A stretch of DNA of 5,092 nt from positions 1 to 5,092 of the forward strand of contig DXUR01000251.1 in the NCBI GenBank assembly GCA_019417795.1, read 5' to 3'. Under the pieces are notes generated by a model. It ran no database searches. It was not told where the DNA came from and was given only the letters and a program-made list of their open reading frames with translations. How positions within the stretch are numbered: the first letter of the stretch is position 1; every line of letters begins with the position of its first letter. The position numbers were made by a program, and so were the translations under genes. Source of the DNA: Clostridiales bacterium (GTDB taxonomy: Bacteria > Bacillota_A > Clostridia > Oscillospirales > Oscillospiraceae). Of the stretch, positions 1-4,210 are shown one piece after another.

Positions 1-302
1 TCAAACTGGGCAAGGCTGTATGTGCGAATTTTTTGAATTGGTGTATGCAGATATGCTTCCGCAAAGCCGTCTGGTTCCGTTTCCGGCATTTCATACGCCT
101 CAGCGCGCTCATAGTCCATCTTGTTCATTCGCTCCACGATCTTATCTAAGATTTCCTGTTTGCTGGCATAGTGCTTATATAAAGCAGCTTTCGTAATTCC
201 CAACTGCCCTGCAATATCATTCATAGATGTCCCCAGATAGCCGTTCTGCGCAAACAGTTCCAGTGCTGTTCTCAAAATCCGTTCCTTTGTACCCTCTGCC
301 AT
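1..302 (-). CDS. TetR/AcrR-family transcriptional regulator, N-terminal part (C-terminus off the left edge)
   Basis: The visible 100 codons begin MAEGTKERILRTALELFAQ and carry a classic TetR-type DNA-binding domain. Helix 1 is at about residues 5-19, and the helix-turn-helix is at about 25-47, with TSMNDIAGQLGITKAALYKH followed by Y45, K49 and a helix running into ILDKIVERM. Proteins of this family are usually dimeric repressors of about 190-210 aa whose variable C-terminal domain binds a ligand. That domain is almost entirely outside the window, so the ligand cannot be inferred. The start at 302 is well supported by AAAGGAG at 308-314 at good spacing. A near-consensus promoter and two operator copies lie immediately upstream, so autorepression is very likely. 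What else it controls cannot be seen, because downstream genes lie off the edge. Family assignment is from visible motifs; autoregulation is inference. Confidence 0.93.
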   Translation of the reverse strand, partial: MAEGTKERILRTALELFAQNGYLGTSMNDIAGQLGITKAALYKHYASKQEILDKIVERMNKMDYERAEAYEMPETEPDGFAEAYLHTPIQKIRTYSLAQF

Positions 303-320
303 AATTATCTCCTTTATCAA

Positions 321-363
321 AGTAACCATTCGGTAACTACATTATAGTTACCGAATGGTTACT
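321..363 (-). promoter_or_regulatory. Twin TetR-type operators in the regulator's own promoter
   Basis: A perfect 17-bp inverted repeat, AGTAACCATTCGGTAAC (321-337) and its exact reverse complement (347-363), is separated by 9 bp. Each arm is itself a near-palindrome (GTAACC, 4 bp, GGTAAC), the size expected of a single TetR-family operator. This reads best as two operators about 26 bp apart centre to centre. One occupies the -35/-10 spacer and the other covers the start-point region, so bound repressor would block polymerase. That the adjacent TetR protein binds here is inference from position and shape. Confidence 0.8.
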
Positions 364-369
364 TGTCAA
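341..369 (-). promoter_or_regulatory. Sigma-A promoter of the TetR-family gene
   Basis: On the minus strand TTGACA (364-369) and TATAAT (341-346) are both perfect consensus hexamers separated by exactly 17 bp. The start point would fall near position 334, followed by a short leader and the AAAGGAG ribosome site. Such a strong core promoter makes sense if it is normally held off by the operators that overlap it. Confidence 0.88.
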
Positions 370-384
370 GAACGAATGAAAAAA

Positions 385-468
385 TTATGCCCTTTCGTTA
401 AAATGTGCAAACTCCGGCGCAAATTCGCCAAGCGCATTTCTTCCTGCTGTCTGTACCATTTTTTCCAT
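385..468 (-). pseudogene. N-terminal stub of a carboxymuconolactone decarboxylase-family gene
   Basis: A 27-codon open frame begins 28 bp after the flavodoxin stop. It contains QTAGRNALGEFAPEFAHFN, which I recognise as the opening segment of short Clostridia carboxymuconolactone decarboxylase (AhpD-like) proteins. In that family the segment is normally followed by a stretch like DDVLFGEVW and a domain of 100 or more residues with catalytic cysteines. Here the similarity stops after the Asn at about position 397, three unrelated codons (ERA) follow, and TAA ends the frame at 385. The catalytic part is absent, so this cannot be a working enzyme. A weak GGAAG lies upstream of the ATG. Such genes are often found beside flavodoxins, so this is probably what remains of the second gene of a flavodoxin operon. 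The family call is from recall of the motif, not a search. Confidence 0.7.
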
Positions 469-496
469 ATTCTGTATACTTCCATAACACTGCTGT

Positions 497-967
497 TTAT
501 AAAGAATTTACCCACTCACTGACTTTCTGTTTTGTTCCGCGGTTTAACAGACTGCCTTCTGTGATAACAGCCTCTGGTGCGGATGGCTGCAATTCTTTTA
601 CAGTATTACCGAATCCACTTCCACCGGATGTTGCAAAAAGAACGATCTTTTTACCGCTGAAATCATAGGCTTCCAAAAATGTATTGATAATTGTTGGAGC
701 TACATACCACCAGATAGGGAATCCCAGAAGGATTTCATCATAAGAGCTCATATCTATCTCTTTCTTCATAATCTCCGGTCTGTATTTCTTATCACTCATT
801 TCCACACTGCTCCGAGATTTTTTATCCATCCAGTCAAGATCAGCCTTTGTATATGGAACTTTTGGCTCAATCTCAAATAAATCAGCTTTTGCTTCCTCTG
901 CAATCATCTCTGCTACTTTTTTTGTTGTTCCGCTTGCACTGAAAAATGCCACTAATTTTTTACTCAT
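497..967 (-). CDS. Flavodoxin-family FMN-binding electron-transfer protein
   Basis: This is a small soluble flavoprotein of 156 aa, expected to carry electrons through bound FMN in the cytoplasm. The N-terminal strand and phosphate-binding loop are visible as VAFFSASGTTKKVAEMIAEE (residues 6-25), matching the flavodoxin pattern of small and hydroxyl residues around G-T-T. A second strand and loop, GFPIWWYVAP (82-91), supplies the aromatic residues that usually stack near the flavin. A third, ATSGGSGFGNT (112-122), is the second FMN-contacting loop. Length and order of elements fit the flavodoxin_4-like subgroup common in gut Clostridia. I chose the ATG at 967 rather than one eight codons upstream (991), because a good AGAAAGGGG ribosome site at 977-985 lies correctly placed for 967 and would fall inside the longer version. 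It has its own promoter and inverted repeat upstream and is followed by a decarboxylase-family stub. The physiological partner is not evident. Confidence 0.92.
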   Translation of the reverse strand: MSKKLVAFFSASGTTKKVAEMIAEEAKADLFEIEPKVPYTKADLDWMDKKSRSSVEMSDKKYRPEIMKKEIDMSSYDEILLGFPIWWYVAPTIINTFLEAYDFSGKKIVLFATSGGSGFGNTVKELQPSAPEAVITEGSLLNRGTKQKVSEWVNSL

Positions 968-999
968 AATAAAAAGCCCCTTTCTTTGCAAATTTCTTG

Positions 1000-1050
1000 T
1001 ATAAAAATAGATGTATAAGATTTGAATTTCTCTTATACATCTATTTTATA
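1000..1050 (-). promoter_or_regulatory. 20-bp inverted repeat at the flavodoxin promoter (probable operator or leader hairpin)
   Basis: The left arm (1000-1020) and right arm (1031-1050) are reverse complements, with a perfect 17-bp core AAAATAGATGTATAAGA and a single unpaired A at 1003. The central spacer is 10 bp. The right arm covers the -10 element, while the left arm lies downstream in the leader. This fits an operator for a dimeric regulator. As RNA it would form a long AU-rich hairpin without a U-tract, so it is not a standard terminator. Which regulator uses it cannot be told. Confidence 0.7.
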
Positions 1051-1071
1051 CCCATTATTTTATTATGTCTA
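1043..1071 (-). promoter_or_regulatory. Probable sigma-A promoter of the flavodoxin gene
   Basis: On the minus strand TAGACA (1066-1071) and TAAAAT (1043-1048) are separated by 17 bp, each one mismatch from consensus. The expected start point is near 1036, inside the inverted repeat, leaving a leader of roughly 70 nt before the ATG at 967. The -35 hexamer overlaps the TAG codon that ends the LysR remnant frame, so the promoter sits exactly at the edge of the remnant cluster. Confidence 0.7.
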
Positions 1072-1089
1072 ATGCTTATATTGAATTCT

Positions 1090-1230
1090 ATCTACAAGTC
1101 CTTTTTTCATCATCTCATAAACCGTATCTGCTGTTGCGGTATGAAGTTCAATCTGAATCCGTGGGTATTTTTCTTTATACGTTTTACATATCCTTGCCAA
1201 GGTCTCTACTGCCGCAAATTCACCGCATAG
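1090..1230 (-). pseudogene. LysR-family regulator remnant (start of the effector-binding domain)
   Basis: A 47-codon stretch reads CGEFAAVETLARICKTYKEK, then YPRIQIELHTATADTVYEMM and KKGLVD. This is the first strand-helix-strand of a LysR substrate-binding domain, normally around residues 90-140 of a protein of about 300 aa. The helix-turn-helix half is missing, and the similarity stops after VD, where a family member would continue with IGL or similar; here it runs RIQYKH and a stop. There is no start codon or ribosome site. Many Clostridia flavodoxins have a LysR gene next door, so it may be a relic of that neighbour. It now lies on the same strand as flavodoxin, whereas LysR genes usually diverge from their targets, which suggests rearrangement. 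Assignment is by motif recall. Confidence 0.72.
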
Positions 1231-1343
1231 CTCAAATTTTATGCTGTAATGCCATTACGATTTCTTACAATACAAATTCCGTCATTTCGGTCATATTCAT
1301 CCAGCAGTTCCGGATAATGCGTAGTGAAAATAAGCGTTTTAGA
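1231..1343 (-). pseudogene. C-terminal fragment of an AAA-type (SMC-like) ATP-binding protein
   Basis: The frame from 1343 reads SKTLIFTTHYPELLDEYDRN, then DGICIVRNRNGITA, then a TAA at 1239-1241, with NLS continuing in frame after it. TTHYPELLDEYDRND followed by VRNRNGIT resembles the region after the Walker B motif in Clostridia AAA family ATP-binding proteins. There the text normally continues AENLS, so the TAA looks like a Glu codon turned into a stop. No Walker A or B, start codon or ribosome site is present. The fragment joins the ArsR remnant on one side and the LysR remnant on the other, on the same strand. It is non-functional as it stands. Family identity rests on recalled sequence resemblance. 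Confidence 0.6.
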
Positions 1344-1516
1344 ACATAGTAAATAGCCTTTCCACTCCTGCGCCAGCGAACCAAACCTTTCATGCGTAAA
1401 ATACGGATATGGTGAGAAACAGCGGACTCTGACCTATTCAGTTTGTCTGCAACTTCACTGACACATGCTTCTGAGGGACCAATTTAAAATAAAGCCTTCA
1501 TGCGGGAAGGGTCCCC
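1337..1516 (-). pseudogene. ArsR/SmtB-family metal-type repressor remnant with an in-frame stop
   Basis: Starting 27 bp after the ATPase stop and in the same frame, the sequence reads GDPSRMKALF, a TAA (1484-1486), then IGPSEACVSEVADKLNRS, ESAVSHHIRILRMKGLV and RWRRSGKAIYYVLK. This is an ArsR-type winged helix: the GDPSR helix, the recognition helix SESAVSHHIRILR, and the beta wing RWRRSGKAIYYVL. The cysteine in ACVSEVA sits where CadC/CmtR-type proteins have the ELCVC metal motif. The N-terminal helix before GDPSR and the C-terminal helix after YYVL are missing. A single base change (TTA to TAA) would explain the stop. It cannot make a full repressor. Its place directly behind a metal-efflux ATPase suggests that it derives from a metal-resistance locus. 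Confidence 0.78.
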
Positions 1517-1543
1517 CCTTTTGTTTTTGTTTATTTCTGAACT

Positions 1544-3544
1544 TTAAAGATTTTTCACAAACAGTGCCCGGATAGCGTTGAGGACGGCTATAATCATCAC
1601 GCCCACATCCGCAAACACGGCCAGCCACATATTGGCGAAGCCCAGAGCGACCAGCACGAGGCAGACCAGTTTTACGCCGATGGCCACCACGATGTTCTGA
1701 TAGACGATGCCAAGGCACTTGCGTGAGATTTTGATTGCTTTGGAAATTTGCATTGGATCGTCATCCATCAGTACTACATCCGCAGCTTCAATGGCAGCGT
1801 CAGAACCCATAGCGCCCATAGCAATGCCGATGTCTGCCCGGCGAAGCACCGGGGCATCGTTGATGCCATCTCCCACAAAAGCCAGTTTTTCTTTCTCCGG
1901 CTTGTTCTGAATCAACTGCTCCACTTTCTCCACCTTGTCGGCAGGAAGCAGTTCACTGTAAACCTCATCCAGCCCCAGTGCGGAGGCTACACTATCAGCC
2001 ACCTTCTTGGCGTCACCAGTAAGCATCACAGTCTTGCGAACCCCAGCCGACTTTAATGTCTGAATGGCTTCCTTGGAGTGAGGCTTCACGATATCGGAAA
2101 TAACAATGTGCCCGGCATATTTCCCGTCAATCGCCATGTGAATAATGGTGCCTACGCTGTGGCACGGAATAGCCTGGACCCCCAGACGATTCATGAGCTT
2201 GTCGTTTCCAGCCGCGACCTGATGATCATCCACTGTGGCGATGACACCGTTGCCGCTGAGCTCCTGAATATTGGTTACACGGCTGCGGTCAATTTCCATG
2301 CCATAGGCTTTCTGTAAGCTCTTGCTGATGGGATGACTGGAAGCGCTCTCTGCCAGGGCCGCGTACTCCACCAGCTTGCGTTCGTCCATCTCGTTGTGGT
2401 GGATGGCGTTGACCTCGAACACGCCCTGGGTCAGAGTACCGGTCTTGTCAAAGACCACGATCTTAGCCTGTGACAGGGTCTCCAGATAGTTGGACCCCTT
2501 CACCAGAACGCCCGCCTTACTGGCTCCGCCAATTCCTGCAAAGAAGGACAAAGGAATGGAAATGACCAAAGCGCAGGGGCAACTGGCAACGAGGAAGGTC
2601 AGCGCACGATAGATCCAGGTCTCCCAGCCTGCATCCAGCCCCATGGCAAACATCCGTACCAGCGGCGGCAATACAGCCAGCGCCAGCGCGGCATAGCACA
2701 CCGCAGGAGTGTAGATCTTGGCAAAGCGGGAAATGAAGTCCTCCGACTTGGACTTCCGGGAGGAGGCGTTCTCCACCAGATCCAGAATCTTGGAGACAGT
2801 GGACTCGCCAAATTCCTTGGTTGTCTGAATATGGAGCAAACCTGTCATGTTGATACAACCGGAGATGATCTCATCGCCAGTCTTGACCTCACGGGGCAAA
2901 CTTTCACCAGTGAGAGCGGCAGTGTTCAAAGTGGATTCTCCCTGCACTACGGTACCGTCAATAGGAACTTTCTCACCGGGCTGTACCACAATAATGGTGC
3001 CGATACCCACTTCGTCCGGGTCTACCTGTTCCAGTTTTCCCTCCCGTTCGATATTGGCATAATCAGGACGGATGTCCATCAGATCACTGATGTTCCGGCG
3101 GCTCTTGCCCACAGCGTAGGACTGGAACCATTCGCCCACCTGGTAGAACAGCATCACCGCAATGGCCTCCAGATAGTCGCCGTTTTCATATACAGCCAGT
3201 GCCAGAGCCCCCAGCGTAGCCACCGCCATCAGAAAGTGCTCATCGAACACCTGACCGTTACGGATACCTTTTCCGGCTTTTTTCAGAATGTCGTAGCCAA
3301 TAACCAGATAATCCACCAGGAACACAGCCAGACGTACCCAGCGGCCTGCCGAGCCAAACACTTCAAATGCGCCTGCGCCCAGGACCTGCAAAATTAACAG
3401 TAGAACCGTAGCAGTCAGAATCCGCCACAACATCACTTTTTGTTTTTTGGTCATACCGGCGGAGGGCCGCATGCCGATGATCTGAAGGATCACGGCCAGC
3501 AGAGCCACCACGATCAGCAGACCGTTGATGATATACTCCTGCAT
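1544..3544 (-). CDS. P1B-type heavy-metal-translocating ATPase, Zn/Cd/Pb class (CadA/ZntA-like), without N-terminal metal-binding domain
   Basis: This 666-aa inner-membrane pump is expected to use ATP to export soft divalent metals. The N-terminus goes straight into membrane helices (about 6-24, 40-58, 70-85, 105-135). The actuator motif TGES is at 212-215. The ion-channel motif CPC (C322, C324) lies in FLVASCPCALVIS. The phosphorylation site DKTGT is at 366-370 (D366), the P1B His-Pro pair SSHP at 402-405, TGD at 509-511, and the hinge GDGINDAP at 558-565. In the last helices K625 (AIGVKL) and D646 (VFADVG) match the Lys and Asp that mark the Zn/Cd/Pb subclass rather than copper pumps. The start is supported by AAAGGGG at 3554-3560, ten bases upstream. 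CadA/ZntA proteins usually carry an N-terminal HMA domain; here that function is a separate gene upstream. The intervening hairpin-terminator probably lowers pump expression relative to the HMA protein. No clear terminator follows. Exact metal is inferred by class. Confidence 0.96.
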   Translation of the reverse strand: MQEYIINGLLIVVALLAVILQIIGMRPSAGMTKKQKVMLWRILTATVLLLILQVLGAGAFEVFGSAGRWVRLAVFLVDYLVIGYDILKKAGKGIRNGQVFDEHFLMAVATLGALALAVYENGDYLEAIAVMLFYQVGEWFQSYAVGKSRRNISDLMDIRPDYANIEREGKLEQVDPDEVGIGTIIVVQPGEKVPIDGTVVQGESTLNTAALTGESLPREVKTGDEIISGCINMTGLLHIQTTKEFGESTVSKILDLVENASSRKSKSEDFISRFAKIYTPAVCYAALALAVLPPLVRMFAMGLDAGWETWIYRALTFLVASCPCALVISIPLSFFAGIGGASKAGVLVKGSNYLETLSQAKIVVFDKTGTLTQGVFEVNAIHHNEMDERKLVEYAALAESASSHPISKSLQKAYGMEIDRSRVTNIQELSGNGVIATVDDHQVAAGNDKLMNRLGVQAIPCHSVGTIIHMAIDGKYAGHIVISDIVKPHSKEAIQTLKSAGVRKTVMLTGDAKKVADSVASALGLDEVYSELLPADKVEKVEQLIQNKPEKEKLAFVGDGINDAPVLRRADIGIAMGAMGSDAAIEAADVVLMDDDPMQISKAIKISRKCLGIVYQNIVVAIGVKLVCLVLVALGFANMWLAVFADVGVMIIAVLNAIRALFVKNL

Positions 3545-3592
3545 TTCGTTTTACCCCTTTCACAATTGCTTATTCGTTTATTTATCTAAGAG

Positions 3593-3630
3593 AAAAAATG
3601 CCCTGCAAGCTGCCGCTCGACAGGGCATTT
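3593..3630 (-). terminator. Intercistronic rho-independent terminator/attenuator between HMA protein and ATPase genes
   Basis: A perfect 10-bp stem, AAATGCCCTG (3596-3605) pairing with CAGGGCATTT (3621-3630), encloses a 15-nt loop. On the minus strand the stem is followed by a run of six U (3593-3598). It lies 13 bp after the HMA gene stop and about 50 bp before the ATPase start. I see no second promoter strong enough to start ATPase transcription between them, so it is most likely a leaky terminator setting HMA:ATPase ratio. Confidence 0.8.
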
Positions 3631-3642
3631 CGTTTCGCTGGC

Positions 3643-3861
3643 TTACAGAAATATCTCGCAGTCGGGTTCCACCTTCTTGCAGGCTTTGCGAACCTCCTGC
3701 ATAACAGCCTTGGGATCCTGATCTTCCTCGAACTCCACGTTCATCTTGAGGGTCATAAAGTTCACCGTAGCACTCTGTACGCCGCTGGTCTTGCGGGCGG
3801 CATCTTCCATCAGGTTGGCGCAGTTAGCGCAATCCACATCGATTTTGTAAGTCTTTTTCAT
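3643..3861 (-). CDS. Free-standing heavy-metal-associated (HMA) domain protein, 72 aa
   Basis: This single-domain cytoplasmic metal-binding protein has the ferredoxin-like HMA fold of metallochaperones and of the N-terminal domains of P1B ATPases. The metal site is DCANCA with C11 and C14, in place of the copper-type GMTCxxC. An Asp directly before the first Cys is characteristic of Zn/Cd/Pb-binding HMA domains such as that of ZntA, agreeing with the subclass of the downstream pump. The rest follows the fold: helix LMEDAARK, strand GVQSATVNFMTLKMNVEF, helix PKAVMQEVRKACKKV, and a short end strand. Extra cysteines C61 and C68 lie near the C-terminus. The start is fixed by AGAGGAG (3871-3877) nine bases upstream. 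It is first in the operon, behind a promoter and palindromic operator. Whether it delivers metal to the pump or buffers it is inference. Confidence 0.93.
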   Translation of the reverse strand: MKKTYKIDVDCANCANLMEDAARKTSGVQSATVNFMTLKMNVEFEEDQDPKAVMQEVRKACKKVEPDCEIFL

Positions 3862-3900
3862 TTTGAAAATCTCCTCTCTTAATTTGTTCCTGTTGTCAGA

Positions 3901-3924
3901 ACAATTAAATCATCGTTTAATTGT
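3901..3924 (-). promoter_or_regulatory. Palindromic operator at the start point of the metal operon
   Basis: ACAATTAAA (3901-3909) and TTTAATTGT (3916-3924) form a perfect 9-bp inverted repeat around a 6-bp spacer. It lies immediately downstream of the -10 and so covers about +1 to +24 of the transcript. AT-rich hyphenated palindromes of this size next to metal-efflux genes usually bind ArsR/SmtB-type repressors. No intact repressor gene is in the window, so the regulator must be encoded elsewhere or be lost. Confidence 0.7.
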
Positions 3925-3930
3925 ATCTTC

Positions 3931-3959
3931 ATCATACGCAGGAAAACCGTCCTCGTCAA
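3931..3959 (-). promoter_or_regulatory. Sigma-A promoter of the HMA protein/ATPase operon
   Basis: On the minus strand TTGACG (3954-3959) and TATGAT (3931-3936) are separated by 17 bp, with one mismatch in each hexamer. The start point would be near 3924, giving a leader of about 60 nt that contains the palindrome and the AGAGGAG ribosome site. Confidence 0.82.
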
Positions 3960-4047
3960 CGCTTTGAACCCATATCCTGCTATTCGGGAAAAGGGTTCTT
4001 CTGTTTGGGCAAAATGCAGCTTTTATCGGCACATTCCAGTACCCGGT
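3960..4047. other. Intergenic stretch without an assigned gene
   Basis: Between the metal-operon promoter and the terminator behind the sirtuin there are about 90 bases that I cannot assign. The minus strand has short open runs in two frames, one containing VLECADKSCILPKQKNPFPE before a TAG and the other RIWVQSVDEDGFPAYDEDTI. Neither has a start codon with a ribosome site. They could be another decayed gene, but I recognise no family. Confidence 0.4.
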
Positions 4048-4052
4048 AAAAA

Positions 4053-4089
4053 GCCGGGAGGCATTGACAATTTGAGTCAACTTCCCGGC
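4053..4089. terminator. Bidirectional rho-independent terminator after the sirtuin/glycosylase-remnant unit
   Basis: The arm GCCGGGAGG (4053-4061) pairs with CTTCCCGGC (4081-4089) with one G:U-type or mismatch position. The stem continues with TTGAC (4064-4068) against GTCAA (4076-4080) around a 7-nt loop. On the minus strand it is followed by five U (4048-4052), and on the plus strand by GTTTTATTTT. It would end transcripts coming from the sirtuin gene and insulate the metal-operon promoter from them. Confidence 0.85.
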
Positions 4090-4108
4090 GTTTTATTTTC
4101 TGCATTTT

Positions 4109-4210
4109 CTACTGCTGCAAAGGATTCAGAAAGCAAATTGATTCATGAGAGTTGATAGCTCCCACCGCCTGCAAATAGGCATAGATGATTATGGTCCCCA
4201 CAAACTTCAT
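4109..4210 (-). pseudogene. tag: C-terminal remnant of DNA-3-methyladenine glycosylase I
   Basis: A 33-codon frame opens MKFVGTIIIYAYLQAVGAIN and continues SHESICFLNP to a TAG at 4109. This matches the C-terminal end of TAG enzymes (pattern KFVGxTxxYAYLQAxGxxNxHxxxCF). H22 and C26, spaced H-x3-C, correspond to the last two zinc ligands of the E. coli enzyme (H175 and C179 as I recall). The rest of the roughly 190-aa protein, including the catalytic and base-recognition residues, is missing. The ATG overlaps the sirtuin TGA, and the two codons upstream in this frame (R-G) also fit the family. The piece therefore probably joins the sirtuin gene at a deletion junction just inside its 3' end. It may still be translated by coupling but should not be an active glycosylase. 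Confidence 0.75.

Noticed and set aside
968..991. Upstream ATG extending flavodoxin by eight residues
   Set aside because: The extension would contain the ribosome site AGAAAGGGG, and flavodoxins start directly with the first beta strand, as from the ATG at 967.
1000..1050. Inverted repeat considered as a flavodoxin leader terminator or riboswitch
   Set aside because: The stem is very AU-rich, has no U-tract on the minus strand after it, and the leader shows no conserved riboswitch core that I can recognise.
1083..1088. GAATTC at the LysR-remnant/flavodoxin-promoter junction, suggesting a cloning scar
   Set aside because: A six-base site is expected by chance in a few kilobases, and no vector-like sequence is seen around it.
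1501..1535. GGGAAGGG/CCCCCCTT segment followed by a T-rich run on the plus strand, terminator-like
   Set aside because: Only about 5 bp pair cleanly, no plus-strand gene precedes it, and the segment is explained as the start of the ArsR remnant.
2831..3397. Long plus-strand open frame of 188 codons opposite the ATPase
   Set aside because: It is antisense to a fully conserved P1B ATPase whose motifs are intact. Its translation shows no recognisable domain and is the usual by-product of GC-rich codon use on the other strand.
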